DNA of 64,000 nt from Bacteroidaceae bacterium (GTDB lineage Bacteria > Bacteroidota > Bacteroidia > Bacteroidales > Bacteroidaceae): the NCBI GenBank assembly GCA_017429525.1, contig JAFROT010000046.1, positions 84,414 through 148,413 of the forward strand. Reading direction: 5' to 3'. Shown here piece after piece: positions 15,758 to 24,434 of the stretch (positions are counted from its first letter, which is position 1; each line of letters begins with the position of its first letter). The position numbers and the translations under genes are program-made. The notes beneath the pieces are model-generated. The model made no database searches. It was not told the DNA's origin and saw only the letters and a program-made list of their open reading frames with translations.

Positions 15758-16558
15758 ATGCAAGAACTTGTCTCTATCATCATGCCTTCCTATAATTCGG
15801 CCTCCTATATCGGTCGGAGCATAGAGAGTATAATGACTCAGACTTACACCAACTGGGAATTGCTGATTACCGACGATTGCTCGACCGACGGTACTCAGGA
15901 TATCTTGCATGCCTATGCCATGCGCGATTCCCGCATCCGTGTCCTGCAGATGACGGAGAACAAAGGCCCCGGCTATGCTCGCAACTACTCCATCGAGATG
16001 GCACAAGGCCGTTACATCGCCTTCTGCGATAGCGACGACTGTTGGTTGCCCATGAAGCTCGAACGCCAGATTGCCCTCATGCAGAAGCGGCGCTGTGCCC
16101 TCTCCTTCACGTCCTATTTCACCTGCGATGAGAAGGGCAAGGTCAATGGTCTCGTCATGGCTCCCAAGCAGTTGACGCTCTCCGAACTCAAGCACGACAA
16201 TAAGATCGGTTGCCTCACGGCGATGTATGACACGCAGATATGCGGCAAACACAAGATGCCTACCATCCGCAAGCGTCAGGACTGGGCCCTTTTCCTCAGC
16301 ATCATGAAGGACCATCCTATTGCCTATGGCATCCAAGTACCTATGGCCGTATATCGGGTACGTGATTTCTCCGTCTCACGCTCCAAGTTCGGCCTTATCA
16401 AGTACAACGCACAAGTCTACCGCGACGTCTTCGACTATTCCACCCTCCACTCCTACGCTTACCTCTTCGGCATCTTTATGCCCACCTATCTGTCGAAGCA
16501 GGTGCAAAACCTCATCAACAACCAACGCTACAAGCAGCTTTGGAGCGAGATGAAGTAG
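15758..16558 (+). CDS. Family 2 glycosyltransferase
   Basis: 266 residues, GT-A fold. It opens with VSIIMPSYNSASYIGRSIESI, followed by WELLITDDCSTDGT (nucleotide-binding Asp), NKGPGYARN, FCDSDDCW (the DxD-type metal motif) and KRQDWALFL, typical of sugar transferases such as those adding residues to capsule or LPS repeats. It is cytoplasmic, acting on lipid-linked or nucleotide sugars at the membrane face. It stands alone on the plus strand upstream of the polysaccharide cluster. Donor and acceptor cannot be read from sequence. Confidence 0.9.
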   Translation: MQELVSIIMPSYNSASYIGRSIESIMTQTYTNWELLITDDCSTDGTQDILHAYAMRDSRIRVLQMTENKGPGYARNYSIEMAQGRYIAFCDSDDCWLPMKLERQIALMQKRRCALSFTSYFTCDEKGKVNGLVMAPKQLTLSELKHDNKIGCLTAMYDTQICGKHKMPTIRKRQDWALFLSIMKDHPIAYGIQVPMAVYRVRDFSVSRSKFGLIKYNAQVYRDVFDYSTLHSYAYLFGIFMPTYLSKQVQNLINNQRYKQLWSEMK

Positions 16559-16775
16559 ATTCGTTGCGAATGGTCTCATGCGGAATGATGCCTATTCCTT
16601 ATTCGTAACTTCATTCAAGTTGAGAACGTGATGCCGTAAGCCGCGATGCTTTGGTCCACGCTGGATTCGCATACACTTGAAATCGAATCGCTCAATTTTT
16701 TCTATGAAGATAGCCTCTGCTTCCACTATTTGAGCAAAATTGGTGGTTAAGGGATTGTGGTTGTGCGGATTACGC

Positions 16776-16805
16776 AAGTGGAGGATGGCCGCGTAGCCTC
16801 CACTT
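16776..16805. repeat. GTGGAGG/CCTCCAC inverted repeat
   Basis: AAGTGGAGG (16776-16784) and CCTCCACTT (16797-16805) pair exactly. The same motif pair recurs within 100 bases (GTGGAGG around 16871, CCTCCACTT around 16890-16898), so several hairpins are possible. Confidence 0.6.
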
Positions 16806-17068
16806 TGCTTTCACTAATGGATGATAAACGTGGAGAGCGTATCCGCTTTGACGCCTTGCATGGAGGCTGAGTGGAGGTAAAATGAACAGCCTCCACTTGT
16901 GTAATGTCTTATATGTCAATTTAATAGGTGGCGTTTTCAGGCAATAAGTGGAAGCAGGGCTAAAGTTCATATATATTTTTCTCCTAATTGAATTCAGGAT
17001 GTGATGCCGAAAGCTTTCGGTCTTCCCAATATTGGCAAAACCTTGTATCATCGTTGGTACTGCCCTAT

Positions 17069-17134
17069 TCGACTATACGCGTAGGCCTGCGCGAATATAT
17101 GTGTAGGTCTTTTCGTATATACGTGCTCAATGGT
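17069..17134. repeat. 22-bp periodic repeat array II
   Basis: Three contiguous 22-bp units (17069-17090, 17091-17112, 17113-17134). The middle one begins GCGAATATATGTGTAGG and is almost the same as units of array III. It lies 65-130 bases upstream of the -7 element of the alginate-lyase-like gene. Confidence 0.75.
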
Positions 17135-17198
17135 GCCTCATTTATTGGTTCATCTCAAAAAAATTGCAGTTCTCGATGTCGATATCCACAAAAAGTCG

Positions 17199-17206
17199 TA
17201 CCTTTG
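17199..17206 (+). promoter_or_regulatory. -7 element upstream of the alginate-lyase-like gene
   Basis: TACCTTTG matches the -7 consensus; the start codon follows 17 bases later. No good -33 was found at the expected distance. Confidence 0.5.
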
Positions 17207-17223
17207 CAAAAAAGTAAGATGAA

Positions 17224-18324
17224 ATGAAATCGAAGTCTTTATTGCACTTCTTGTTCTGCCTATGTCTTGCTACACAGGCTGTTCAAGCTAAGCCAGTCAC
17301 TTATCTGTGGGATTATGAGGAGCTGAAGGCGTTGAAGGCTCAACCTCAATCCAGCGAATATCAAAATATCATCGCATCGGCCAATCGTGTGCTGAAAACC
17401 GTTCCTGTGGCCGTCACTCAGAAGACAAAATGCATTTCGGGTGATCCTCATAATTTCGAGAGTTTGTCCATCTATTGGTGGCCAGACCCTCAGAATCCCA
17501 ATGGGCCATACATCTGCAAGGATGGTTATTTCAATCCCGAATACAAGGAATATGATTATGAGCGGTTATTAGTTCTCACCGAGAATTTACGTGATGTAGG
17601 AAAGGCTTTCTTCCTGACGGGGGCGGGGCAATACTACGACTATTTCTGTCGACAGCTGGACGTCTGGTTTATCAATAAGGACACTCGTATGTACCCTGAT
17701 TTTGAATATAGTCAATTCATCCCAGGTAGGAATGGTAATCAAGGTAATCCGGGTGGGATGACAGATGCTTATAATTTTATTACCATAATGGAGGGTATTC
17801 GCCTTGTTGATTCCGTCAAAAGCATTGGACGGAAGCGAAGGAAGGCTATGAATGCTTGGTTTGGCTCATTTGCCAGTTGGATGCAAACCAGTGATTTAGG
17901 TATTGCTGTGTCACATTTTAAGAATGGTCATTGCATTTCGTATGATCTTATTCTTTATAATATGCTGATTGCCTCAGGAAACAAGTCTGGCTGTAAGGCT
18001 TTGCAGGAGTCTTTCTTCTCATCGCGTATCGCATCGCAGATCAATGAGGAAGATGGGCGCATCCCAGAGGCATTGGTCCGCACGAGGGCTTTCTTTTACT
18101 CGTTGCATAATTTGCGACGGATGTTAGACTTCTGCTATATAGCAAAGTCAGAAGACTGCGAGATTCCTCCGCACAGTCTTGCTCTCATAGGGAAGGGATT
18201 TCAATACCTTATGTCATTTCACGGCAAGCGCGACTTATTCCCTTATCAGGAACTTGATGATTGGCATGCCCTTCAGCAGCAACTTTCCGCTCAGTATGCT
18301 CGTTATCAGCAACTGCTGAAGTAG
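17224..18324 (+). CDS. Secreted alginate-lyase-superfamily protein
   Basis: 366 residues with a signal peptide (FLFCLCLATQAVQA). Features of the alginate_lyase (PF05426, PL5-like alpha/alpha toroid) family are visible: CISGDPHNFESLSIYWWPDP, a Trp-rich substrate loop, RNGNQGNPGGMTDAYNF, and an alpha-helical body with VSHFKNGHCISYDL (candidate catalytic His) and PEALVRTRAFFYS. It would cleave uronic-acid-containing polysaccharide outside the cytoplasm. It is convergent with, and only 17 bases from, the last gene of the capsule operon. It may trim or turn over the polysaccharide made there, or use a dietary one. The choice is inference. Confidence 0.8.
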   Translation: MKSKSLLHFLFCLCLATQAVQAKPVTYLWDYEELKALKAQPQSSEYQNIIASANRVLKTVPVAVTQKTKCISGDPHNFESLSIYWWPDPQNPNGPYICKDGYFNPEYKEYDYERLLVLTENLRDVGKAFFLTGAGQYYDYFCRQLDVWFINKDTRMYPDFEYSQFIPGRNGNQGNPGGMTDAYNFITIMEGIRLVDSVKSIGRKRRKAMNAWFGSFASWMQTSDLGIAVSHFKNGHCISYDLILYNMLIASGNKSGCKALQESFFSSRIASQINEEDGRIPEALVRTRAFFYSLHNLRRMLDFCYIAKSEDCEIPPHSLALIGKGFQYLMSFHGKRDLFPYQELDDWHALQQQLSAQYARYQQLLK

Positions 18325-18341
18325 GCCATGACAATGAATTG

Positions 18342-19265
18342 TCAGGAATGTTTCCTTTTATCAAATTCTCCATAGGAGTCAGTATTGAAGAATCGTCCCA
18401 AGTCGTAGTCAAAGCTATCAGGATGAAATCTACTATATCCACTCCAAGGATAGAAAGTCATTTCTCCGAAGTAGATCTTACCTTGGATGTTATATAAGTC
18501 TACTCTGACAAAAGGGAAGCCTTGGGCAAGTTTTTCAGCAATGTCAATCATTTCCTTGATATTAGTGGGTAGTGCAGGTTCTGTGCCTGCTGGAAATGTG
18601 GGATGGTCGCTTTCTTTGTTGGGCATAAATTGTAGGAGTTCATCCCAAAAGCCTCTGTGATGGTTTGAGTAACGTCCCTTGTCAATCCAAAGGAAACGGA
18701 AGTGGCCATTGTAGCAAAGAAATTTATAGTCGTCAATAGACCCATCGGGATTGTCGGGATCAATCAGAAGCCTTTCCACAATGACTTTGCTTTGTTTGGC
18801 GCCTTTGTAAGCCCATTCGCGTGAAATAATGTAGTAGCGTTTATTTCGCCAGCTGTTGACTTGCTGGACAGCTTGGTTGACATCCAACTTTGTCTTGTCT
18901 CGGCATATGAGTACGTTGTCGCCACTCCCGCCGTCTGTTGTCTTGATAACAAACTGATCGGGAAGGGCATTGAAATCTATAGCGTCAGCTGTGTCGCACA
19001 CCTGATATAGGGCGTTTAGATAAACATCTGTCCCCAATTTCTGTTCAACATAGTTCCGAACATCATATTTATCCACGCACTGTGTCATCTCCGGATTTCG
19101 GTAGAAGGCTTTGTAATGCTGTATTTTTTCCGAGAAGCGTTCAGGTGCATTCCAGTGCATACGGAGTCCAGTCCGTATCCGATACTGTACGCTCAGCATG
19201 TACACGTCGGGTACAAATCTTAGTAGATTAGCAATCTTATATAAGCATTGACGTTTTAAATTCAT
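18342..19265 (-). CDS. TupA-like ATP-grasp protein of polysaccharide synthesis
   Basis: 307 residues. It shows the TupA-like ATPgrasp pattern: LNAPERFSEKIQHYK-type start (here WNAPERFSEKIQHYKAFYR), CVDKYDVRNYVEQKLG, FVIKTTDGGSGDNVLIC (ATP-binding Lys and Gly loop), VIVERLL, DYKFLCYNGHF, and VRVDLYNIQGKIYFGEMTFYP with the metal-binding Asp, Glu and Thr. Family members attach amino-acid or similar groups to surface polymers, or act as atypical glycosyl-modifying enzymes in capsule loci. It overlaps the upstream GT4 gene by 4 bases (ATGA type) and is the last gene of the operon. Confidence 0.85.
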   Translation of the reverse strand: MNLKRQCLYKIANLLRFVPDVYMLSVQYRIRTGLRMHWNAPERFSEKIQHYKAFYRNPEMTQCVDKYDVRNYVEQKLGTDVYLNALYQVCDTADAIDFNALPDQFVIKTTDGGSGDNVLICRDKTKLDVNQAVQQVNSWRNKRYYIISREWAYKGAKQSKVIVERLLIDPDNPDGSIDDYKFLCYNGHFRFLWIDKGRYSNHHRGFWDELLQFMPNKESDHPTFPAGTEPALPTNIKEMIDIAEKLAQGFPFVRVDLYNIQGKIYFGEMTFYPWSGYSRFHPDSFDYDLGRFFNTDSYGEFDKRKHS

Positions 19266-20404
19266 AGGGTTGTGTCGTTATTTCTATATACTTGAAGGGT
19301 GAGTTTCCCAATCTGTTCCCATCCATAATATTTCTGAACTCGGTCCCAACCTTCTTGGTCCCGTTTTATGGAAGCTATCTCATCTGGATGGTTAACCAGA
19401 TAGATTAACATTTCTCTTAACTGTTGCTCATTCTCAGGGTCTATGCTCCAGCCAATTCTTGAGATGGCCAAGGGCTCTGTTAATCCTCCGATATTTGTCA
19501 CCAATAATGGAATCTTTTCCGTGATAGCGGTCAGCATAGCACCACTTTGTGAGATCTGTCTGTAAGGAAGCAGATAAACGTCAGTATGTGTCAATAGATA
19601 ATATAGTTCTTCGTTGGAGATGCGTCGGTTCTGTAATACGACGTTCTCATAAACTTGCAATGAAGAAAAGTCCACGTTGAGACACTTTCCAGCAATTATC
19701 AACAAGCAGCCAGGATTCTGATTTAGTTCAGGTGTAGTGGCCCAGACTTTGGCCAGAAGATCTGCTCCCTTATAGGTCGTCTGGAATCCGAGAGAAGAGA
19801 ATACTAATCGGTTGTGCAGAGGATAGAGCCTCTGGAAATCACCTGTTTCATTCTTGAGTTTTTCTGTATCAACATTCACTTTAAGCAGGCCGTGAGGTAT
19901 CACGATGACTTTCTCTGGTGGTAGATCAAAGAGTTCGAGCAGTTCACGTCGGCTGTTCTTTGAATGGGTAATAATTCTATCCATCAGAGGATAGATGAGA
20001 CGGTAGAGCTTGACATAACGTGTACCTGTGTCTAACGGTAGCACGTTGTGGGCTGTGAGAATCAGGCGAGTGTGGGTTAGCCAGGAAACAATTTGATAGA
20101 AACAAAGGTCGAACGTCTGGAGTCGGAGCCACTGTATATGAATGGCTTCAGGCTTCATGCGGAGTATGAAAAAGAAAATTTTTAAATAACTCTTGATGTA
20201 GCTGAGTCCTTTTTGCAGATTGTTTTTTTTCTTGTTATAGGAAAAAATAGGAATGGATGTCACATGTGCTCCTATCGGTTTATAATCATATAATGTGCTG
20301 CAGAAATAGACAATGTCGGCATCAATGTTCGACAACAAATTATAATCGTATGCAGAGAGGTTCGCATACGATTCTGGGTCAATATAGAAGTACCTGTTAC
20401 TCAT
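19262..20404 (-). CDS. Family 4 (GT-B) glycosyltransferase
   Basis: 380 residues. The N-terminal half contains IHIQWLRLQTFDL and LILTAHNVLPLD. The C-terminal half has VIVIPHGLL, LVFSSLGFQTTYKG, a CLLIIAGK sheet strand, and YLLPYRQISQSGAMLTAI followed by LLVTNIGGLTE, the nucleotide-sugar-binding region of GT4. It is predicted to add a sugar to the lipid-linked repeat unit on the cytoplasmic face. It overlaps both neighbours by 4 bases, suggesting translational coupling. The transferred sugar is unknown. Confidence 0.9.
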   Translation of the reverse strand: MSNRYFYIDPESYANLSAYDYNLLSNIDADIVYFCSTLYDYKPIGAHVTSIPIFSYNKKKNNLQKGLSYIKSYLKIFFFILRMKPEAIHIQWLRLQTFDLCFYQIVSWLTHTRLILTAHNVLPLDTGTRYVKLYRLIYPLMDRIITHSKNSRRELLELFDLPPEKVIVIPHGLLKVNVDTEKLKNETGDFQRLYPLHNRLVFSSLGFQTTYKGADLLAKVWATTPELNQNPGCLLIIAGKCLNVDFSSLQVYENVVLQNRRISNEELYYLLTHTDVYLLPYRQISQSGAMLTAITEKIPLLVTNIGGLTEPLAISRIGWSIDPENEQQLREMLIYLVNHPDEIASIKRDQEGWDRVQKYYGWEQIGKLTLQVYRNNDTTL

Positions 20405-21558
20405 GATGAAAAGTCCTTTATAGCTCCTTTTAGTGCATCAATAAAACCATGCCCAAATCTCAAATCAGGCTCCATATAGTTCCCTTCAGCCCATTCATTC
20501 CATGAGCGAAGAATAACAATACGATGGTCTGGCTGTTTCTCCTTGACGACGTTTAGTGCTTGTTCAACATGGTGGCGGAAGGCTTCAGGCGTTGCATTGA
20601 CGTAGATGCCTTCGCTCTTTCCCGTTCTTGCTGTACGATCCCATTGTGGCATGACAATTGGGAATACATTCTCCCAAGCGTCTTCTGGGGCAAAGAAATG
20701 CTGCACCACTTTCGGGTAGTCCCACCTTGAGGCTGGCAGAAAGGGACAATATTTGTGTAAAAGTTTTAGGAATATTTTGCGGTATTTGCCTAAGTAGAGC
20801 ATTTCACCGCGTGGCTTGCCGTTGGAGATGATACCGTTGAATCCCAAGTCAAGGAAAGGCTGATAAACGTTAGCGCTGCTGTTCAGGTTGGGAAGTACCC
20901 GTTCTATGCTGCCGTTCTCTCTTCTGCGGATGGTGCTCGTATTGTTGGTCTGAGCTGCAAAATATACGCCAGGAAGTCCGTTGGCTACTGCCAAGTCCTG
21001 CCAGAGACTCATGAAACGGGTCACATCTGCAAATTTGTAGGGATCATATATTACGAAAAGCGGCTTGCCGTCCACGGTTATGTAGCGGTGGTCGCGAAAT
21101 GCGGGAAGAACGTAGTCAAAATGGGCCTTATAGTCTTCTTCGCCTGGATATTCCTGCTTGGCTATCATTCGGTTGCTGCCACCTTTCTGCCAGGTTCCTG
21201 TTGTCCAGTCATGATTGGCCCAAGCCAGACAGAACGGAAAGTCGGGCTTGCCGCTTTTCAGCACTTCCTCAAACGGCCGTTCCAGCAACATCTTGCCATT
21301 GCCAAACCAATAGTGCCAATAACAAAATCCCTCTATCCCTGCTTCACGTGCCAGTGCAGCCTGCTGCTCGCGCACTTCAGGCAGACGGAGGTCGTAGAAG
21401 CCTAGATCGGCAGGAATACGCGGTTGGTAGTGGCCTCTGAAAAGGGGACGTGCCTGAGCGACATTCGTCCATTCCGTAAAGCCCGGTCCCCACGCGGCAT
21501 CATTTTCGGGGATAGGGTGAAATTGTGGAAGATAATATGCTATTATTCTTACTTTCAT
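20401..21558 (-). CDS. WbsX-like / GH99-like glycan protein
   Basis: 385 residues from the ATG of MKVRIIAYYLPQFHPIPEND; upstream frame extension overlaps the wzy gene. WbsX family marks are clear: YYLPQFHPIPEN, GPGFTEWTNVAQARPLF, YQPRIPADLGFYDLR, GFCYWHYWFGNG, FPFCLAWANHDWT and a final ILRSWNEWAEGNYMEPD. These proteins share the GH99 TIM-barrel core and occur in O-antigen and capsule clusters, where they are usually described as glycosyltransferase WbsX. Whether it transfers or hydrolyses here is not settled. It is in the same operon as Wzy and GT4. Confidence 0.9.
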   Translation of the reverse strand: MKVRIIAYYLPQFHPIPENDAAWGPGFTEWTNVAQARPLFRGHYQPRIPADLGFYDLRLPEVREQQAALAREAGIEGFCYWHYWFGNGKMLLERPFEEVLKSGKPDFPFCLAWANHDWTTGTWQKGGSNRMIAKQEYPGEEDYKAHFDYVLPAFRDHRYITVDGKPLFVIYDPYKFADVTRFMSLWQDLAVANGLPGVYFAAQTNNTSTIRRRENGSIERVLPNLNSSANVYQPFLDLGFNGIISNGKPRGEMLYLGKYRKIFLKLLHKYCPFLPASRWDYPKVVQHFFAPEDAWENVFPIVMPQWDRTARTGKSEGIYVNATPEAFRHHVEQALNVVKEKQPDHRIVILRSWNEWAEGNYMEPDLRFGHGFIDALKGAIKDFSS

Positions 21559-21572
21559 TGTTTTGAAGTATT

Positions 21573-22877
21573 TTATTGATGCAGCGAGAGTGGAAACTTT
21601 TCCAAAAGACTTTTGTGGAGTCGTAAGTAAATATATAGTCCTGTGAAAACAATGATGCGCAAGTTTCCACCTAAATCGGAGTAAGCAAACAGATACATTC
21701 CACCTTGCATACAGATGCAAATTACAAAATAGACGAGAAGAAGATTATGGAGGGATATACTATCCTCATAGTCTTCTTTAGGATAGATCTGATTGAGAAC
21801 CCACAGATTGAAGACTAGGAAGATGATAACGGCCAGAATGGGGCCGAAGTCTAAGCAGAAATCTCCGACAAAGGTGACGAAATAGTAATCATCGATTTCC
21901 AGATTTCGGTATTTTAGACGCCGTTCCACGAAGTTCTTGGGCGTAGAAGGGTCTATAGCACGCTTCACTAGATTGATGGTGCGGTCGCCGTATCGGATTC
22001 CGCCAGCGTCTAATGCAAAATTATTGAAGTAGATATTCTCTTGTCCGATATACCAGCTGATATATCCAGAGATGCCAGCATTGGTCTCGCCGAAGCGGCT
22101 GACGGTGATTGCTGCGACAGGCAGCACCATGGCAATAAAAGCCACTATCCCAGCAAGGCGAACAACTCTGCGAATACCCTTCGAAAGGAAATGTTTGAAA
22201 AAGAAGTATGCCGCAATGATGGTGAGCATGGCAAGGATGACACCTCCGCGTTGGCCATGCATGATGGGTATCATCGCTCCAACGAATGTCGTGAATAACA
22301 AGGCTAGTATGAGCGGCCATTTCTTATTTTCTCGAGTAAGAAAATAGAAAGTAAAGAAAACAGCCACGTCATAGCAAGCATTGAACAAAATTGAAGGGAT
22401 ATTTGTTATTTTTGACCCAGTATCACCCGACTCGTCCAATTGTTCCAGATAGGCATCGTGACCAGCATCGACATCGGTGAATAGCCTGACAAATCCGTCA
22501 GAGAAGTTTGAAATGATATCGGGCAGAATAAGCAGAGAACAGGCAAAAATAAACCAACAGAAGGGAACGATGATTCGGGTGTTAGGGTCTTCTATTTCTT
22601 TGGCTGGATGGAAATGCAGATGGATGACAGGCGATAGCGCGAGCATCAACATCAAATACAGGTAGATGAATGGAAATAGGTGTAAGGGTTTGTATTGCCA
22701 ATTGAAAAGATCATTGTTCAGGGAAATAATGGAGATAGCGGCGTATGCTACATAAGAACCTATGATGGCACTGCCAGCGTCCAATTCATGGTTGCGCCAA
22801 TGATACCATACAAACGTAAGTAGCCATGCCAGAAAGTACAGCACCATGAGAATGTTATCGGACACTATAGTAGTCAT
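21573..22877 (-). CDS. wzy: O-antigen/oligosaccharide repeat-unit polymerase (Wzy-like)
   Basis: 434 residues with about 10-12 transmembrane helices and a large periplasmic loop, the typical architecture of Wzy, which joins lipid-linked repeat units in the periplasm. Visible parts are LMLALSPVIHLHFHPAKE, HGQRGGVILAMLTIIAAYFFF and AGISGYISWYIGQENIYFNNFALD. It lies directly between the flippase (4-base overlap) and WbsX, which strengthens the call, since Wzy sequences themselves are poorly conserved. Confidence 0.8.
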   Translation of the reverse strand: MTTIVSDNILMVLYFLAWLLTFVWYHWRNHELDAGSAIIGSYVAYAAISIISLNNDLFNWQYKPLHLFPFIYLYLMLMLALSPVIHLHFHPAKEIEDPNTRIIVPFCWFIFACSLLILPDIISNFSDGFVRLFTDVDAGHDAYLEQLDESGDTGSKITNIPSILFNACYDVAVFFTFYFLTRENKKWPLILALLFTTFVGAMIPIMHGQRGGVILAMLTIIAAYFFFKHFLSKGIRRVVRLAGIVAFIAMVLPVAAITVSRFGETNAGISGYISWYIGQENIYFNNFALDAGGIRYGDRTINLVKRAIDPSTPKNFVERRLKYRNLEIDDYYFVTFVGDFCLDFGPILAVIIFLVFNLWVLNQIYPKEDYEDSISLHNLLLVYFVICICMQGGMYLFAYSDLGGNLRIIVFTGLYIYLRLHKSLLEKFPLSLHQ

Positions 22878-24430
22878 TTCTTCAGGATGGGTGTGAAGGT
22901 TTGCAGAAGGTAAGTGCGTTCACTATTATTAATGAGGATGTAATATGCAATCAAGCAGAGCAACATGGAGGGAATAGTAAACAAGACTATCAAGCGGAGA
23001 ATGGGAGAAGCTATGGATATGTGGAAGATGAATGCCGTGAAGGCATCTATGAGAGTTAATAACAGCAAAGGGCATACAAAAGAGAAGAGATAACGACGGT
23101 AGGAGAATGAACTATAGGAATGATGTAGACACATAAGCCGAGAGACTTGGGCCACAAGGATGACTCCAATCATGGAAGCCAAGGCTAACCACGAAGGCAT
23201 TCCGAACTTGAAGAAAACATAGGAGAAGGGTAGGCAAAGAAGGGTGATACTCTCAGCGGTGAGATGATATGCTTTCACTTTCCCCATGGCATACATGACG
23301 ATGGTAATGGGATGATGCAAAGACAAGAATATGGTATAAATAATAATCAGTCGAGCAAATAATAAGATTTCTGGGTTGACCTCTTCGAGCCATAAGTTCA
23401 AAACCGTGTCCATCTCGAAGATAAGCGGAACGGAGATGACTAGAAGAATGAATGCAAGGAACTTGTTGGCAAAGTAAAATAGGCGATTGGTGAAATCCAA
23501 ATCGTTACTAGCGTAAGAACGAATCATTGCTGGTCGGAATGCTAATACAACGCTATTGCATAATGAATTGAAGGCGTGGTTAATTTGCAGGGCGATGGCA
23601 AAGGCTGCTGTTGTGGCAGAACCGAAGAACATATAGAGCAAAACCGTGTTCCCTTGTGATAGGAAAATGCCCGACAACGAGCCTAAAAAGGTCCATCCAG
23701 AGAAGGAAATAAGTTGCTTGTACATGGAAGTTTCGGTAACTTTGGTGTAGGAACACTCTGGATAGTAGCGAAGACCGTATATAACATATGCAAGCATGTT
23801 GATGATGGAAATAGCCAAGAGACCACCACCATAGAAGATCAGGTGATCTCCCTTGGTATAAAGGATGAGGAAGGCTACTAGGAGCCTTAACAGACATTCA
23901 CCAGTCGAGATAAGTGCGTACACGCCCATATCCTCATTAGCCATTACTGCAGCAATAAATGGTATCTGAAGAAGGGTGCAGACAAAAGAGAAGCAGGAAA
24001 ACTCATAAATGAAGAGAACTGCCGTCATGCGGTCTGCAGGGATATTGAGCTTGAAAGAGATAAACCAGAGTCCGATACTCTCCAAAAGTAAAAGGGAAAA
24101 CAGAGATAATCCGACATTGATATTTACGCTGGCGGAAAATATTTTCTTCATATCTGTTAGGTCTCCTTTCCCCGATACAAAAGAAAAGAAACGCTGAGTC
24201 GCGATGGCAAGAACGCTGTTCAGACAACTAAGAGAGGTCACCACACCAGCCACGGCATTGAAAGTACCATAGTCATCCTTGCCCAGTCCTTGAAGAAGCA
24301 GTCTGACGATGTACAGGTTTATGACCATCAAAACAAACATCCTCAAGAACAATAAGACCGTATTCTTTGCAATACGGCCAGATTGGCGGTGCTGCCCTTT
24401 GTCCTCAATGCTGCCTGTTATCGTCTTCAT
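22874..24430 (-). CDS. wzx: Oligosaccharide flippase (Wzx/MOP superfamily)
   Basis: 518 residues with 12-14 hydrophobic segments. The N-terminus (AKNTVLLFLRMFVLMVINLY, QGLGKDDYGTFNAVAGVV) is the usual start of the polysaccharide-transporter branch of the MOP superfamily. It would flip undecaprenyl-linked repeat units across the inner membrane. It overlaps the polymerase by 4 bases and is 4 bases after the chain-length regulator, so the three assembly genes are tightly packed. Confidence 0.88.
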   Translation of the reverse strand: MKTITGSIEDKGQHRQSGRIAKNTVLLFLRMFVLMVINLYIVRLLLQGLGKDDYGTFNAVAGVVTSLSCLNSVLAIATQRFFSFVSGKGDLTDMKKIFSASVNINVGLSLFSLLLLESIGLWFISFKLNIPADRMTAVLFIYEFSCFSFVCTLLQIPFIAAVMANEDMGVYALISTGECLLRLLVAFLILYTKGDHLIFYGGGLLAISIINMLAYVIYGLRYYPECSYTKVTETSMYKQLISFSGWTFLGSLSGIFLSQGNTVLLYMFFGSATTAAFAIALQINHAFNSLCNSVVLAFRPAMIRSYASNDLDFTNRLFYFANKFLAFILLVISVPLIFEMDTVLNLWLEEVNPEILLFARLIIIYTIFLSLHHPITIVMYAMGKVKAYHLTAESITLLCLPFSYVFFKFGMPSWLALASMIGVILVAQVSRLMCLHHSYSSFSYRRYLFSFVCPLLLLTLIDAFTAFIFHISIASPILRLIVLFTIPSMLLCLIAYYILINNSERTYLLQTFTPILKK

Positions 24431-24434
24431 GAAT

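Larger units (their letters stand above)
16559..17223. other. 665-base intergenic region with several repeat types
   Basis: It holds a GTGATGCCGTAAGC motif (16628-16641) and a second copy (17000-17013) that also occur in the palindromic element at 30501. It also has inverted AAGTGGAGG/CCTCCACTT pairs (16776-16805 and around 16871-16896), a CCGAAAGCTTTCGG palindrome (17007-17020), and 22-bp array II (17069-17134). The -7 element of the next gene is at 17199. No gene was recognised. Confidence 0.6.
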
